This document shows, in pieces, positions 30,742-42,013 of a DNA stretch of 64,000 bases. Each line of letters opens with the position of its first letter. Within the stretch, counting starts at the first letter, position 1. The stretch is from Pseudomonas protegens (lineage in GTDB: Bacteria > Pseudomonadota > Gammaproteobacteria > Pseudomonadales > Pseudomonadaceae), in the NCBI RefSeq assembly GCF_003363755.1, contig NZ_CP031396.1, forward strand, positions 2,822,501-2,886,500, written 5' to 3'. Made by a program: the position numbers and the translations under genes. Below the pieces are notes generated by a model. The model was not told the DNA's origin. It made no database searches and was given only the letters and a program-made list of their open reading frames with translations.

Positions 30742-33567
30742 ATGGCATTGAAATCCCCCGCGTTTCGTAAAAAATTTCCGTTGCTGGTTACCGGCGGTTT
30801 GCTGGCCCTGCAACCTCTAGCCACTTCCTTCGTGGTCGCCGCGGAACAGTATGACTGCTCAGTCTCTGCTTCGGGTGGCTGGGCCTGTGCGCCGAAAGCC
30901 AGTGCAGCCCCACTGCCTCCACGGCCGATTCACGATGCCAGCTCGGTCAGTTCCAACGGCGCCGCCGCAACCGACAGTGGCACCGCAGAGCAAGCTACCG
31001 GCGACAAGCCAGTGCTGGTCACCGAGGCCAAAGGCCGGGGTCTGAAGTCCCGCAGCGCGGACTACAGCCACCTCGACTGGGTACCGCGCGAGAAGCTCAC
31101 CGCCGCTCAATTGGCCGAAACCGGTCCTTACTGCTCTGGTTCCTATATCGAACCAATTCGTCCTGGCATGAATGACAAGACGAATAAAAGTGACGCCCCC
31201 ACCTTTATCGGTGCCAAGGCCTCGCGTTATCAGCAGGAAGAACAGGTGGCGACCCTGGCCGGTGACGTGGTCATGCGCCAGGGCAGCATGCAGGTCGAAG
31301 CCGACGAGGCCAACCTGTATCAGGCCGAGAACCGTGGCGAGCTCAGCGGCAACGTACGCATCCGCGATAACGGCACGCTGATGGTCGGCGACCACGCCGA
31401 CGTGCAACTCGACACTGGCGAAGCCAAAGTCGATAACGCCGAATACGTGATGCACAAGTCGCGGGTTCGCGGCAGTGCGCTGTATGCCAAGCGTGCGGAA
31501 AACGCCATCATCCGCCTCAAGGATGGTACGTACACCACGTGCGAACCGAACAGCAACGCCTGGCAGCTCAAGGGCAACAACATCACCTTGAACCCGGCCA
31601 CCGGCTTCGGTACCGCGACCAACGTGACCTTGCGGGTCAAAGACATTCCGGTGCTCTACACCCCGTATATCTATTTCCCGATCGACGACCGTCGTCAGTC
31701 CGGCTTCCTGCCGCCGAGCATCGGCACAGGCGGCGATACCGGCTTCATGCTGGTCACGCCCTACTACTTCAACCTGGCACCGAACTACGATGCCACGTTG
31801 TACCCGCGCTACATGTCCAAGCGCGGCCTGTTGATGGAAGGCGAGTTCCGCTACCTGACCAAGAGCAGCGAAGGTCAGTTCGGCGCCGCCTACCTCAACG
31901 ACGACGACACCGATCGCAAGAAGCAGACCGACTACGAAAAAACCCGCTACATGCTCAACTGGCAGCACAAGGGCGGGTTTGATTCGCGGGTGATGACCGA
32001 GGTCGACTACACCAAGATCAGCGATCCGTATTACTTCCAGGACCTGGAAACCGATCAGATTGGCGTGAAGTCCACCGACTACGTCAACCAGCAAGGCGCC
32101 GTGACCTACCGTGGTGACGACTACACCGCGCGTCTTAACGTGCAGGCGTATGAGCTGGCAAGCGTGTCCAATATCACTCCGTACAACAAGCTGCCGCAGA
32201 TCACCTTCAACGGTGCCCTGCCGTACCATCCGCAAGGTCTGGATTTCACCTATGAAACCGAGCTGGTTCGGTTTGAGCGGGATCTACTGAAGGGTAACTA
32301 CACAGATAAAGATGGCGGACCGATTGACCCTATCACCGGGCTGGTAGGCAATCCGCGCCTGGACACCAACGTAGCGGGCCTGGCCCGCGCCAATGGTGAT
32401 CGCCTGAACCTCAAACCTGGTGTCAGCCTGCCGCTGAACTGGAGTTATGGCTATCTGACTCCATCCCTGAAGTATATGTACACCCAGTACAATCTTGATC
32501 TGGATGGCCGAGGCAAAGACGACTTGGTCACCAACAGGAATAGAGCTGCTGCCTTGGGTGAATCGTACAAGAGCTCACAAAACCGCGGCGTCCCAATCGC
32601 CAGCGTCGACGGCGGCCTGTACTTCGACCGTGACACTCAATGGTTCGGCAAGAACTACCGCCAGACCCTGGAGCCGCGTGCGTTCTACCTCTATGTACCC
32701 GAGGAAGACCAGAAGGACATTCCGGTATTCGATACCGGCGAACCTACCTTTAACTACGCCTCGCTGTTCCGTGACAACCGCTTCTCCGGCTCCGACCGTG
32801 TCGGCGACGAGAACAAGCTGTCTCTGGGCGTGACCAGCCGCTGGATCGAAGACAACGGCTTCCAGCGTCAGCGCGTCAGCGTTGGCCAGGCCCTGTACTT
32901 CAAGGATCGCACCGTCCAGTTGCCGGGTATCGACTACCGCACTCGCAACGATGCGACGTCCAACGTCTCGCCTTACGCCCTTGAATACGAATACCGTTTC
33001 AACCGCGACTGGCGCGCCAACGCAGAGTACAACTGGGACCCGGACAGCCACACCGCACGCTCCGGCAGTGCGATGTTCCACTACCAGCCTGAAGACAACC
33101 CGAACAAGGTGGTCAACGCCGGCTATCGCTATCGCAACGACCAGATCCGCTACGACCAGAACAGCGGTACCTGGAAAATGGGCGGCGACTACGGCACTCC
33201 AGGCACGCCTGGCTACGTGAAGGACTACTACAAGATCCAGCAGCATGACTTCTCGGTGATCTGGCCGATCGTGCCGCAATGGAACGCCATCAGCCGCTGG
33301 CAGTACGACTACAACCGTAACCGCACGCTCGAGGCCTTCGGTGGTTTCGAATACGACAACTGCTGCTGGAAACTGCGCCTGATCAGCCGTTACTGGGTCA
33401 AGTATGACGAGTTCAGTCAGAACGCTCCGGAGAACGAGAAAGGCGACCGCGGCATCTTCCTCCAAATTGTTCTGAAGGGTCTCGGTGGCGTCATGGGCAC
33501 CAAAGTAGAGAGCTTCCTCGACAAAGGCATCCAAGGTTATCGTGAACGTGAAGACCAAGCTTTCTGA
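30742..33567 (+). CDS. lptD: LPS-assembly outer-membrane protein LptD
   Basis: Outer-membrane translocon that inserts LPS into the outer leaflet, working with LptE. The 941-aa protein has a signal peptide (about 1-33), an N-terminal extension, an OstA/LptA-like jellyroll (about 150-260) and a C-terminal 26-strand barrel. A Cys874-Cys875 pair matches the late disulfide partners of the family. The ATG at 30742 gives [13 protein letters not shown]. Codons between about 32270 and 32580 are unlike the rest (AGG, AGA, CTA, ACA, GGA), falling in predicted barrel loops. surA overlaps its end. Confidence 0.96.
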   Translation: MALKSPAFRKKFPLLVTGGLLALQPLATSFVVAAEQYDCSVSASGGWACAPKASAAPLPPRPIHDASSVSSNGAAATDSGTAEQATGDKPVLVTEAKGRGLKSRSADYSHLDWVPREKLTAAQLAETGPYCSGSYIEPIRPGMNDKTNKSDAPTFIGAKASRYQQEEQVATLAGDVVMRQGSMQVEADEANLYQAENRGELSGNVRIRDNGTLMVGDHADVQLDTGEAKVDNAEYVMHKSRVRGSALYAKRAENAIIRLKDGTYTTCEPNSNAWQLKGNNITLNPATGFGTATNVTLRVKDIPVLYTPYIYFPIDDRRQSGFLPPSIGTGGDTGFMLVTPYYFNLAPNYDATLYPRYMSKRGLLMEGEFRYLTKSSEGQFGAAYLNDDDTDRKKQTDYEKTRYMLNWQHKGGFDSRVMTEVDYTKISDPYYFQDLETDQIGVKSTDYVNQQGAVTYRGDDYTARLNVQAYELASVSNITPYNKLPQITFNGALPYHPQGLDFTYETELVRFERDLLKGNYTDKDGGPIDPITGLVGNPRLDTNVAGLARANGDRLNLKPGVSLPLNWSYGYLTPSLKYMYTQYNLDLDGRGKDDLVTNRNRAAALGESYKSSQNRGVPIASVDGGLYFDRDTQWFGKNYRQTLEPRAFYLYVPEEDQKDIPVFDTGEPTFNYASLFRDNRFSGSDRVGDENKLSLGVTSRWIEDNGFQRQRVSVGQALYFKDRTVQLPGIDYRTRNDATSNVSPYALEYEYRFNRDWRANAEYNWDPDSHTARSGSAMFHYQPEDNPNKVVNAGYRYRNDQIRYDQNSGTWKMGGDYGTPGTPGYVKDYYKIQQHDFSVIWPIVPQWNAISRWQYDYNRNRTLEAFGGFEYDNCCWKLRLISRYWVKYDEFSQNAPENEKGDRGIFLQIVLKGLGGVMGTKVESFLDKGIQGYREREDQAF

Positions 33568-34864
33568 TTGTCTGCGCCCGCTGATGTTGGGCGCGCTGTT
33601 CCTGAGCACTGCGGCCAGCGCCGCAGTGCAGTCCATCGACAAGGTTGTGGCCATCGTCGACAACGACGTGGTCATGCAGAGCCAGTTGGACCAGCGGGTT
33701 AACGAAGTTCAGCAAACCATCGCCAAGCGTGGCGGCGGTGTGCCGCCTACCAGCGTCCTGGAACAGCAGGTTCTGGAGCGTCTGATCGTTGAAAACCTGC
33801 AACTGCAGATTGGCGAGCGTTCCGGCATCCGCATCACCGATGAAGAACTGAACCAGGCCATCGGCACCATTGCCCAGCGCAACAGCATGAGCATCGAGCA
33901 GTTCCGTGCCGCTCTGGCCCGCGACGGCCTATCTTATGAAGACGCTCGTGACCAGGTGCGCCGTGAAATGATCATCAGCCGCGTGCGTCAGCGCCGGGTG
34001 GCCGAGCGTATTCAGGTATCGGAACAGGAAGTGAAGAACTTCCTGGCCTCGGACCTGGGCAAGATGCAGCTCTCCGAAGAACTGCACCTGGCCAATATCC
34101 TGATCCCGACCCCGGAAAGCGCCAACTCCGAAGCGATTCAGAGTGCCGCCCGCCAGGCCATGGACGTGTACCAGCAACTCAAGCAAGGTGCGGACTTCGC
34201 GCAATTGGCGATTGCCCGCTCCGGCAGCGACAACGCCCTGGAAGGCGGCGACATGGGCTGGCGTAAAGCTGCTCAATTGCCTCCTCCGTTCGACCGTGAA
34301 CTGAGCGCAATGGCCGTGGGCGATATCACCCAGCCAGCGCGTACCCCAGGCGGCTTTATCATTCTAAAGCTGCTGGACAAGCGCGGTGGCGGCAATCAGG
34401 TGCGCGATGAAGTGCATGTGCGCCACATCCTGATCAAGCCAAGCGAGATTCGCAGCGAAGAAGAGACCAAGCGCCTGGCGCAGAAACTCTACGACCGCAT
34501 CGAAGCCGGCGAAGACTTTGCCGAACTGGCGAAAAGCTACTCGGAAGACCCGGGTTCGGCGCTCAACGGCGGCGACCTCAACTGGATCGACCCGAACGCC
34601 CTGGTGCCTGAGTTCCGCGAAGTGATGGCCAAGACCCCACAAGGTCAACTGTCCAAGCCGTTCAAGAGCCCTTATGGCTGGCATGTACTGGAAGTCCTTG
34701 GCCGTCGCGCCACCGACAGCACCAGCCAGGCCCGCGAGCAACAAGCCATGACCGTCCTGCGTAACCGCAAGTACGACGAAGAGCTGCAGACCTGGTTGCG
34801 GCAGATCCGTGATGAGGCCTACGTCGAGATCAAACTGCCTGGCGCTGAACAGGCGGCCCAGTGA
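33542..34864 (+). CDS. surA: Periplasmic chaperone and peptidyl-prolyl isomerase SurA
   Basis: Escorts outer-membrane proteins such as LptD to the Bam machine. The 440-aa protein has a signal peptide (about 1-28), an N-terminal chaperone domain and two parvulin domains (about 180-280 and 290-390, the second containing [10 protein letters not shown]). It starts at GTG 33542 inside lptD, 5 nt after AAGG, with GTG 33548 as alternative. It overlaps lptD by 26 nt and pdxA by 4 nt. Confidence 0.96.
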   Translation: MNVKTKLSDCLRPLMLGALFLSTAASAAVQSIDKVVAIVDNDVVMQSQLDQRVNEVQQTIAKRGGGVPPTSVLEQQVLERLIVENLQLQIGERSGIRITDEELNQAIGTIAQRNSMSIEQFRAALARDGLSYEDARDQVRREMIISRVRQRRVAERIQVSEQEVKNFLASDLGKMQLSEELHLANILIPTPESANSEAIQSAARQAMDVYQQLKQGADFAQLAIARSGSDNALEGGDMGWRKAAQLPPPFDRELSAMAVGDITQPARTPGGFIILKLLDKRGGGNQVRDEVHVRHILIKPSEIRSEEETKRLAQKLYDRIEAGEDFAELAKSYSEDPGSALNGGDLNWIDPNALVPEFREVMAKTPQGQLSKPFKSPYGWHVLEVLGRRATDSTSQAREQQAMTVLRNRKYDEELQTWLRQIRDEAYVEIKLPGAEQAAQ

Positions 34865-35850
34865 AACCCAGACGTTTCGCTCTGACACCCGGCGAACCGG
34901 CGGGTATAGGTCCTGACCTGTGCCTGCTGCTCGCCTCGCAACCCCAGCCATACCCCCTGATTGCCATCACCAGCCGCAACCTGCTCCTTGAGCGGGCCGC
35001 GCAGCTGGGTGTGGCAGTCAATCTGCTGCCGGTGACCCTGGAACAACTGCCGAGTCAACCCGCCCCCGCAGACAGCCTGTATGTCTGGGACACGCCCCTG
35101 GCCAAGCCGGTAGTCAGCGGCCAGCTGGACCAGGCCAATGCCGCCTTCGTCCTGGAAACCCTGACTCGCGCCGGCCAAGGCTGCCTGGATGGGCACTTTG
35201 CCGGCATGATCACGGCCCCCGTGCACAAGGGCGTGATCAACGACTCCGGAATCGCCTTTTCCGGGCATACCGAATTTCTCGCGGACCTGACCCACACCGA
35301 ACAAGTGGTGATGATGCTGGCCACCCGTGGCCTGCGCGTGGCCCTGGTGACCACCCACCTGCCCTTGCGGGAGATTGCCGACGCCATCACCGTAGAGCGC
35401 CTGGAACGGGTCACACGAATCCTGCATGCCGACCTGCAGCATAAGTTCGGCATCCCCCAGCCACGCATCCTGGTATGTGGGCTCAACCCTCATGCCGGTG
35501 AAGGCGGACACCTGGGCCGCGAAGAAATCGACATCATCGAACCTACCCTAGAGCGTCTGCGCACCGAAGGCATGGACCTGCGCGGCCCACTGCCTGCCGA
35601 CACTCTGTTTACCCCCAAATATCTGGAGCACTGCGACGCAGTGCTGGCGATGTACCACGACCAAGGCTTGCCCGTGCTGAAATACAAAGGCTTCGGCGCA
35701 GCCGTCAATGTGACGCTCGGCCTGCCGATCATCCGCACCTCCGTCGACCACGGCACCGCCCTGGATCTGGCAGGCAGCGGCAAGATCGACACCGGCAGCC
35801 TGCAGGTCGCCTTGGAAACCGCCTACCAGATGGCCGAGAACCGTTTATGA
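34861..35850 (+). CDS. pdxA: 4-hydroxythreonine-4-phosphate dehydrogenase
   Basis: NAD-dependent step of vitamin B6 synthesis. The 329-aa protein starts at GTG with [10 protein letters not shown] and holds the metal-binding histidines in [20 protein letters not shown] and [11 protein letters not shown]. It overlaps surA and rsmA by 4 nt each, so translation is coupled through the run. Confidence 0.96.
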   Translation: MKPRRFALTPGEPAGIGPDLCLLLASQPQPYPLIAITSRNLLLERAAQLGVAVNLLPVTLEQLPSQPAPADSLYVWDTPLAKPVVSGQLDQANAAFVLETLTRAGQGCLDGHFAGMITAPVHKGVINDSGIAFSGHTEFLADLTHTEQVVMMLATRGLRVALVTTHLPLREIADAITVERLERVTRILHADLQHKFGIPQPRILVCGLNPHAGEGGHLGREEIDIIEPTLERLRTEGMDLRGPLPADTLFTPKYLEHCDAVLAMYHDQGLPVLKYKGFGAAVNVTLGLPIIRTSVDHGTALDLAGSGKIDTGSLQVALETAYQMAENRL

Positions 35851-36659
35851 GCGAGCAATACCAACACCGGGCGCGCAAGCGCTTCGGCCAGAACTTCCTG
35901 CATGACGCCGGCGTTATCGACCGTATCCTGCGGGCTATCCACGCCAAACCCGAAGACCGCATGCTGGAAATCGGCCCGGGCCAGGGCGCCCTGACCGAAG
36001 GTCTGCTGAGCAGCGGAGCCCAGTTGGACGTGGTGGAGCTGGACAAGGATCTGATCCCGATCCTCAACCAGCAGTTCGCCGGCAAGAGCAACTTCAACCT
36101 GCACCAGGGCGATGCCCTGAAGTTCGACTTCAATACACTGGGCGCCGCACCAAGCAGCCTGCGGGTGGTCGGCAACCTGCCCTACAACATCTCCACCCCG
36201 CTGATCTTCCACCTGCTGCAGAACGCCGGGCTGATCCGCGACATGCACTTCATGCTGCAAAAGGAAGTGGTCGAGCGCCTGGCCGCCGGCCCTGGTGGAG
36301 GTGACTGGGGTCGCCTGTCGATCATGGTTCAGTATCACTGCCGAGTGGAACATCTGTTCAACGTCGGCCCCGGCGCCTTCAATCCTCCACCGAAGGTTGA
36401 TTCGGCCATCGTGCGCCTGGTGCCCCATGCGGTACTGCCACACCCGGCCAAGGATCACCGACTGCTGGAACGCATCGTGCGCGAAGCCTTCAACCAGCGC
36501 CGCAAGACCCTGCGCAATACCCTCAAGGCCCTCCTCAGCAACGCCGAGATCGAAGCCGCCGGCGTCGACGGCAGCCTGCGCCCCGAGCAGCTGGATCTGG
36601 CCGCCTTTGTACGCCTGGCCGATCAATTGGCCGACCAGCCCAAGCCTGCCAACGACTGA
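35847..36659 (+). CDS. rsmA: 16S rRNA (adenine(1518)-N6/adenine(1519)-N6)-dimethyltransferase
   Basis: Dimethylates two adjacent adenines near the 3' end of 16S rRNA late in 30S assembly (KsgA). The 270-aa protein has GQNFLHD, the SAM-binding loop [11 protein letters not shown] and the catalytic NLPYNIS motif. It follows pdxA with a 4-nt overlap. Confidence 0.97.
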   Translation: MSEQYQHRARKRFGQNFLHDAGVIDRILRAIHAKPEDRMLEIGPGQGALTEGLLSSGAQLDVVELDKDLIPILNQQFAGKSNFNLHQGDALKFDFNTLGAAPSSLRVVGNLPYNISTPLIFHLLQNAGLIRDMHFMLQKEVVERLAAGPGGGDWGRLSIMVQYHCRVEHLFNVGPGAFNPPPKVDSAIVRLVPHAVLPHPAKDHRLLERIVREAFNQRRKTLRNTLKALLSNAEIEAAGVDGSLRPEQLDLAAFVRLADQLADQPKPAND

Positions 36660-36677
36660 GAAACGCCCTTGCCCGAG

Positions 36678-36720
36678 ATCGGGTAGGACGCCGGACAGGA
36701 TGTCTGGTTTACTACCCGAT
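36678..36720 (+). other. Two-part hairpin between rsmA and apaG
   Basis: An outer 9-bp perfect stem (36678-36686 with 36712-36720) encloses an inner 7-bp stem with one G-T pair (36691-36697 with 36701-36707). It has no T-run. It could protect the rsmA mRNA end, terminate weakly, or control apaG. Confidence 0.45.
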
Positions 36721-36785
36721 ACTTGACCTAGACTGACCTCCATCAGCTTTGTCCCGCGCCCCGCTTTGCTTTAAAGGCCTTTTGC

Positions 36786-37166
36786 ATGTCCGATCCTCGT
36801 TATCAGGTCGACGTCAGCGTCGTCACCCGCTTTCTGGCAGACCAATCGCAACCCGAGCAGAACCGTTTCGCTTTCGCCTACACCATTACCGTTCAGAACA
36901 ACGGATCACTCCCGGCCAAGCTGCTGTCCCGGCACTGGGTGATCACCGACGGTGATGGCCATGTAGAAGAGGTTCGTGGCGCTGGCGTGGTTGGCCAGCA
37001 GCCATTGATTGCCGCTGGCAAGAGCCACACCTATAGCAGCGGCACGGTGATGACCACCCGGGTCGGTAACATGCAGGGCAGTTACCAGATGCTGGCCGAG
37101 GACGGCAAACAGTTCGACGCAATCATTGCCCCCTTCCGCCTGGCGGTCCCCGGGGCCCTGCACTGA
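36786..37166 (+). CDS. apaG: ApaG (DUF525) protein
   Basis: Small 126-aa beta-sandwich protein of uncertain biochemical role, long associated with ApaH. It shows the family patterns [18 protein letters not shown] and GVVGQQP. Its stop shares one base with the apaH start (TGATGG). Confidence 0.95.
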   Translation: MSDPRYQVDVSVVTRFLADQSQPEQNRFAFAYTITVQNNGSLPAKLLSRHWVITDGDGHVEEVRGAGVVGQQPLIAAGKSHTYSSGTVMTTRVGNMQGSYQMLAEDGKQFDAIIAPFRLAVPGALH

Positions 37167-38035
37167 TGGCAACCTACGCCGTCGGCGATCTGCAAGGCTG
37201 CCTGGAACCGCTGCAGTGCCTGCTTGAACAAGTCGCGTTCGACCCTGCCAGGGACCGCCTGTGGCTGGTGGGAGACTTGGTCAATCGCGGCCCACAGTCA
37301 CTGGAAACCCTGCGCTACCTTTATTCCATCCGCGATTCGCTGGTTTGCGTGCTGGGCAATCACGACCTGCACCTGCTGGCAGCCTGGCGCAATATCGAAC
37401 GGCTGAAGAAGTCCGACACGCTGCGGGAAATCCTTGAAGCCCCAGATTGCGAAGAACTGTTGCAGTGGTTGCGCCAGCAAAAGTTGATGCATTACGACGA
37501 AGCCCGCAACGTGGCCCTGGTCCATGCCGGCATCGCCCCGCAGTGGTCCCTGAAGAAGGCCCTCAAGTGCGCCGCCGAAGTCGAGGAAGCGCTACGCGAC
37601 GACAACCTCTTCGAGCCCTTCCTGGACGGCATGTACGGCAACGATCCAGCGAAATGGGACAGCGACCTCAAGGGCGTGACCCGCCTGCGCGTCATCACCA
37701 ACTACTTCACCCGCATGCGTTTCTGCACCAGCGAGGGCAAGCTCGACCTCAAGAGCAAGGAAGGACTGGACACCGCACTACCGGGCTACGCGCCCTGGTT
37801 CAGTCACAAGGAGCGCAAGACTCGGGACCTGAAGATCATCTTCGGTCACTGGGCGGCCCTGGAAGGCCATTGCAACGAACCCGGCATCTTCGCCCTGGAC
37901 AGCGGTTGCGTCTGGGGCGGGGCCATGACCTTGCTGAATGTCGATACCGGCGTGCGCCTGACCTGCGATTGCGACGCCCAGGGGCACACTGCGCCCCTTT
38001 CCCCAGAACCCTTGCCCGTCCCGGCAAAGCGCTAG
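37166..38035 (+). CDS. apaH: Symmetrical bis(5'-nucleosyl)-tetraphosphatase
   Basis: Cleaves Ap4A to two ADP. The 289-aa metallophosphatase has [10 protein letters not shown] (7-16), GDLVNRGP and GNHDLH. It overlaps apaG by one base. The tail is short and proline-rich. Confidence 0.96.
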   Translation: MATYAVGDLQGCLEPLQCLLEQVAFDPARDRLWLVGDLVNRGPQSLETLRYLYSIRDSLVCVLGNHDLHLLAAWRNIERLKKSDTLREILEAPDCEELLQWLRQQKLMHYDEARNVALVHAGIAPQWSLKKALKCAAEVEEALRDDNLFEPFLDGMYGNDPAKWDSDLKGVTRLRVITNYFTRMRFCTSEGKLDLKSKEGLDTALPGYAPWFSHKERKTRDLKIIFGHWAALEGHCNEPGIFALDSGCVWGGAMTLLNVDTGVRLTCDCDAQGHTAPLSPEPLPVPAKR

Positions 38036-38068
38036 TCGGCGCTGACTATCTAGCTCCAGGAGCCCGCC

Positions 38069-38398
38069 ATGAGCGAATTCAAACGCATCCCTCCAGAACA
38101 GGCCCAGGCACTGCGCGAACAAGGTGCCGTGGTCGTGGATATCCGCGATCCGCAAACCTATGCACTGAGCCATATCAGCGGCGCGCAACACTTGGATAAT
38201 CACTCCATTTCCGACTTCATTCGTGGTGCCGACCTCGATGCCCCATTGGTGGTGGTCTGCTATCACGGCAACTCCAGCCAGAGCGCTGCCGCGTATCTAG
38301 TGAGCCAGGGCTTCTCCGACGTTTACAGCCTCGATGGCGGCTTCGAACTTTGGCGCAGTACCTATCCGACGGAAATCGCTCAAGGCACCGCCGAATAA
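38069..38398 (+). CDS. glpE: Thiosulfate sulfurtransferase GlpE (rhodanese)
   Basis: Transfers sulfane sulfur to a thiol acceptor. The single-domain 109-aa rhodanese has catalytic Cys64 in the loop CYHGNSS, as in E. coli GlpE. It starts 33 nt after apaH with AGGAG (38058-38062) upstream. No glp genes are nearby. Confidence 0.93.
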   Translation: MSEFKRIPPEQAQALREQGAVVVDIRDPQTYALSHISGAQHLDNHSISDFIRGADLDAPLVVVCYHGNSSQSAAAYLVSQGFSDVYSLDGGFELWRSTYPTEIAQGTAE

Positions 38399-38415
38399 TT
38401 TTTTTCAGTAGCTCT

Positions 38416-38436
38416 AGCCCGCGTACTACGCGGGCT
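38416..38436 (+). terminator. Hairpin after glpE
   Basis: An 8-bp stem (38416-38423 with 38429-38436) with a 5-nt loop lies 17 nt past glpE. It is not followed by a T-run; T-rich sequence precedes it instead. Confidence 0.4.
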
Positions 38437-38485
38437 TGCGCGCCACCGGACGAACGGTAGTGCGCAACTAATTCCCCATCTCGCC

Positions 38486-38697
38486 TTGACCTCCCGGATT
38501 CCGAACTATCCTTAGCCTCAGGCCATCCAAATCAGGGGAGAGCCGGTACACCGGCGAGCGGGTCATCGGTACTAGCTTTCAAGGTCGATAGCTTTGAAAG
38601 TGTTCTGGGGGGTAAACAGCAGCTGGAAACTCAGCCGCATGCCAGCACTTGACTGACTGATCCGACGCCGGCTCCACGTATCGAGCGAGGTGACGTC
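38486..38697 (+). promoter_or_regulatory. prkA promoter and structured leader
   Basis: TTGACC (38486-38491) and CTATCCTTAG (38506-38515) form a promoter with a 15-nt spacer. The latter resembles the extended -10 used by RpoS. The roughly 180-nt leader has a GCCGGT/ACCGGC hairpin (38542-38555) and a 7-bp CTTTCAA/TTGAAAG hairpin (38576-38600). GAGCCGGT (38540-38547) could instead pair with GCCGGCTC (38667-38674), just before the GAGG ribosome site at 38687. Confidence 0.45.
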
Positions 38698-40620
38698 ATG
38701 AGTATTTTTAGCCACTTCCAACAACGCTTCGAATCCACACGCCAGGAAGAGTTTTCGCTGCAGGAATACCTGGAACTGTGCAAAAAGGACCGAAGCGCCT
38801 ATGCATCCGCCGCCGAGCGCTTGCTATTGGCCATCGGCGAGCCCGAGCTGCTGGACACCTCGACCAACTCGAGGCTGTCGCGAATTTTCTCCAACAAGGT
38901 AATCCGGCGCTATCCGGCCTTTGAAGACTTCCATGGCATGGAAGAATGCATCGACCAGATCGTCTCCTATTTCCGCCACGCCGCTCAGGGCCTGGAAGAG
39001 AAGAAACAGATCCTCTATCTCCTGGGTCCGGTGGGCGGTGGTAAATCGTCCCTGGCCGAGAAGCTCAAGCAGCTGATCGAAAAAGTGCCCTTCTACGCCA
39101 TCAAGGGCTCCCCGGTCTTCGAATCGCCGCTGGGCCTGTTCAATGCCACGGAAGATGGCGCCATTCTCGAAGAAGACTTCGGCATCCCGCGGCGCTACCT
39201 CAACACCATCATGTCGCCATGGGCCACCAAGCGCCTGGCGGAGTTCGGCGGTGACATCAGCCAGTTCAGGGTGGTGAAACTCTACCCGTCGATTCTCAAC
39301 CAGATCGCCGTGGCCAAGACCGAGCCCGGGGACGAGAACAACCAGGACATCTCGGCCCTGGTGGGCAAGGTGGATATCCGCAAACTGGAAGAATTCCCGC
39401 AGAACGACGCCGACGCCTACAGCTACTCCGGGGCGCTGTGCCGGGCCAACCAGGGCCTGATGGAGTTCGTCGAAATGTTCAAGGCACCGATCAAGGTGCT
39501 GCACCCATTGCTCACCGCCACCCAGGAAGGCAACTACAACAGCACCGAAGGGCTGGGGGCGATCCCCTTCACCGGCATCCTGCTGGCCCACTCCAACGAA
39601 TCGGAGTGGCACACCTTCCGTAACAACAAGAACAACGAAGCCTTCATTGACCGTATCTACATCGTCAAGGTGCCTTACTGCCTGCGTGTCAGCGATGAGG
39701 TGAAGATCTACGACAAGCTGCTGTTCAACAGCTCGCTGGCCAAGGCCCATTGCGCCCCCGACACCCTGAAGATGCTGGCACAGTTCACTGTGCTGTCGCG
39801 CCTCAAGGAGCCGGAAAACTCCAATATCTACTCGAAGATGCGCGTCTATGACGGCGAGAACCTGAAAGACACCGATCCCAAGGCCAAGTCGATCCAGGAG
39901 TACCGCGACAGTGCCGGCGTCGATGAAGGCATGAATGGCCTATCGACCCGCTTTGCCTTCAAGATCCTGTCAAAAGTCTTCAACTTCGATCCCCATGAAG
40001 TGGCGGCCAACCCGGTGCACCTGCTGTATGTGCTGGAGCAGCAGATCGAGCAGGAGCAGTTCCAGGCAGAAACCCGCGAGCGCTACCTGCGCTTCCTCAA
40101 GGAGTACCTGGCACCACGCTACATCGAGTTCATCGGTAAGGAGATCCAGACTGCCTACCTCGAGTCCTACAGCGAGTACGGCCAGAATATCTTCGACCGT
40201 TACGTGCTCTACGCGGACTTCTGGATTCAGGATCAGGAATACCGCGACCCGGAAACCGGCGAAATCCTCAATCGCGTTGCCCTCAACGAAGAGCTGGAGA
40301 AGATCGAAAAGCCTGCGGGCATCAGCAACCCGAAAGACTTCCGCAACGAAATCGTCAACTTCGTCCTGCGGGCACGAGCCAACAACAATGGCAAGAACCC
40401 AACCTGGCTCAGCTACGAGAAGCTGCGGGTGGTCATCGAGAAGAAAATGTTCTCCAACACCGAGGATCTGCTGCCGGTCATCAGCTTCAACGCCAAGGCC
40501 AGCAAGGAGGATCAGCAGAAACACAACGACTTCGTCACACGAATGGTCGAGCGCGGCTACACCGACAAACAGGTACGGCTGCTGTCCGAATGGTATCTGC
40601 GGGTCAGAAAATCGCAGTAA
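38698..40620 (+). CDS. prkA: PrkA family serine protein kinase (YeaG type)
   Basis: Stress-associated AAA+/kinase-like protein of 640 aa. The N-terminal AAA domain has Walker A GPVGGGKSS (110-118); the C-terminal PrkA domain covers about residues 400-640. It starts the prkA-yeaH-spoVR cluster, which in enteric bacteria is RpoS/nitrogen-stress linked. Substrates in Pseudomonas are not known from sequence. Confidence 0.94.
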   Translation: MSIFSHFQQRFESTRQEEFSLQEYLELCKKDRSAYASAAERLLLAIGEPELLDTSTNSRLSRIFSNKVIRRYPAFEDFHGMEECIDQIVSYFRHAAQGLEEKKQILYLLGPVGGGKSSLAEKLKQLIEKVPFYAIKGSPVFESPLGLFNATEDGAILEEDFGIPRRYLNTIMSPWATKRLAEFGGDISQFRVVKLYPSILNQIAVAKTEPGDENNQDISALVGKVDIRKLEEFPQNDADAYSYSGALCRANQGLMEFVEMFKAPIKVLHPLLTATQEGNYNSTEGLGAIPFTGILLAHSNESEWHTFRNNKNNEAFIDRIYIVKVPYCLRVSDEVKIYDKLLFNSSLAKAHCAPDTLKMLAQFTVLSRLKEPENSNIYSKMRVYDGENLKDTDPKAKSIQEYRDSAGVDEGMNGLSTRFAFKILSKVFNFDPHEVAANPVHLLYVLEQQIEQEQFQAETRERYLRFLKEYLAPRYIEFIGKEIQTAYLESYSEYGQNIFDRYVLYADFWIQDQEYRDPETGEILNRVALNEELEKIEKPAGISNPKDFRNEIVNFVLRARANNNGKNPTWLSYEKLRVVIEKKMFSNTEDLLPVISFNAKASKEDQQKHNDFVTRMVERGYTDKQVRLLSEWYLRVRKSQ

Positions 40621-40738
40621 AGCAGCTGCAAGCTTCTAGCCACAAGCTGCAAGCGCGGTGCCGTAGAGCCCTCACAGGCTCTGCTGCAGCGTGACTTACG
40701 GCTTGAGGCTTATGTCTTGAAGCTCCCCGGAGGGGCCC
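40621..40738. repeat. Degenerate AAGCTGCAAGC-type repeat between prkA and yeaH
   Basis: GCTGCAAGC occurs twice (40624-40632 and 40647-40655) with variants between, followed by a GAGCC/GGCTC hairpin at 40667-40681. Similar tracts recur in Pseudomonas intergenic DNA, including 23883-23913 here. No promoter is evident. Confidence 0.45.
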
Positions 40739-42013
40739 ATGAGCTATGTGATCGACCGACGTCTCAATGGCAAGAACAAGAGCACGGTGAACCGCCAGCG
40801 GTTTCTGCGGCGCTACCGTGACCACATCAAAAAGGCCGTCGAAGAGGCCGTCAGCCGCCGCTCCATCACCGATATGGAGCATGGCGAACAAATCAGTATT
40901 CCCGGACGGGACATCGACGAACCGGTGCTGCACCACGGCCGTGGCGGCAAACAGACCGTGGTCCATCCCGGCAACAAGGAATTCACGGCTGGGGAGCATA
41001 TCGCCAGGCCTCAGGGTGGTGGTGGAGGCGGTGCTGGCCGCGGCAAGGCGGGCAATTCCGGCGAGGGCATGGATGAGTTCGTCTTCCAGATTACCCAGGA
41101 AGAATTCCTCGAGTTCATGTTCGAGGATTTGGAGCTGCCCAACCTGGTCAAACGCAACCTGACCGGGACAGACACCTTCAAGACCGTGCGTGCCGGGATC
41201 AGCAACGAAGGCAACCCATCGCGGATCAACATCATCCGCACCTTGCGCTCGGCCCACGCCCGACGCATTGCCTTGTCCGGCAGCAGCCGGGCCAAGCTGC
41301 GGGAGGCCAAGGAGGATCTGGAGCGCTTGAAGCGGGAAGAACCGGACAACTTCGGCGATATCCAGGAACTGGAAGCTGAAATCGAGCGCCTGAGTGCGCG
41401 GATTCACCGCGTGCCCTTTCTCGACACCTTCGACCTCAAATACAACCTGCTGGTGAAACAGCCCAACCCCAGCTCCAAGGCGGTGATGTTCTGCCTGATG
41501 GACGTATCCGGCTCCATGACCCAGGCGACCAAGGACATAGCCAAACGCTTCTTCATCCTTTTGTACCTGTTCCTCAAGCGCAACTACGACAAGATCGACG
41601 TGGTTTTCATCCGCCATCACACCAGCGCCCGTGAAGTGGACGAGGAAGAGTTCTTCTATTCCAGGGAAACCGGCGGGACCATTGTCTCCAGTGCCCTGAA
41701 ACTGATGCAGGAGATCATGGCCGAGCGCTATCCAAGCAACGAATGGAACATCTACGCCGCACAGGCTTCCGACGGCGACAACTGGAACGATGACTCACCC
41801 ATCTGCCGCGATATCCTGATCAACCAGATCATGCCTTTCGTGCAGTACTACACCTACGTGGAGATCACTCCACGTGAACACCAGGCCCTGTGGTTCGAGT
41901 ACGAACGTATCGCCGAGGCCTTCTCCGACACGTTCGCCCAGCAACAATTGGTTTCGGCCGGCGATATCTATCCGGTCTTCCGTGAACTCTTCCAGCGCAG
42001 GTTAGTGACATGA
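40739..42013 (+). CDS. yeaH: YeaH/YhbH family protein (DUF444)
   Basis: Predicted partner of PrkA, 424 aa. A glycine-rich linker lies near residues 95-110, and a von Willebrand A-like region has a MIDAS-type motif DVSGSM near residue 255. It overlaps spoVR by 4 nt. Function is unknown; the conserved trio points to one stress process. Confidence 0.92.
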   Translation: MSYVIDRRLNGKNKSTVNRQRFLRRYRDHIKKAVEEAVSRRSITDMEHGEQISIPGRDIDEPVLHHGRGGKQTVVHPGNKEFTAGEHIARPQGGGGGGAGRGKAGNSGEGMDEFVFQITQEEFLEFMFEDLELPNLVKRNLTGTDTFKTVRAGISNEGNPSRINIIRTLRSAHARRIALSGSSRAKLREAKEDLERLKREEPDNFGDIQELEAEIERLSARIHRVPFLDTFDLKYNLLVKQPNPSSKAVMFCLMDVSGSMTQATKDIAKRFFILLYLFLKRNYDKIDVVFIRHHTSAREVDEEEFFYSRETGGTIVSSALKLMQEIMAERYPSNEWNIYAAQASDGDNWNDDSPICRDILINQIMPFVQYYTYVEITPREHQALWFEYERIAEAFSDTFAQQQLVSAGDIYPVFRELFQRRLVT

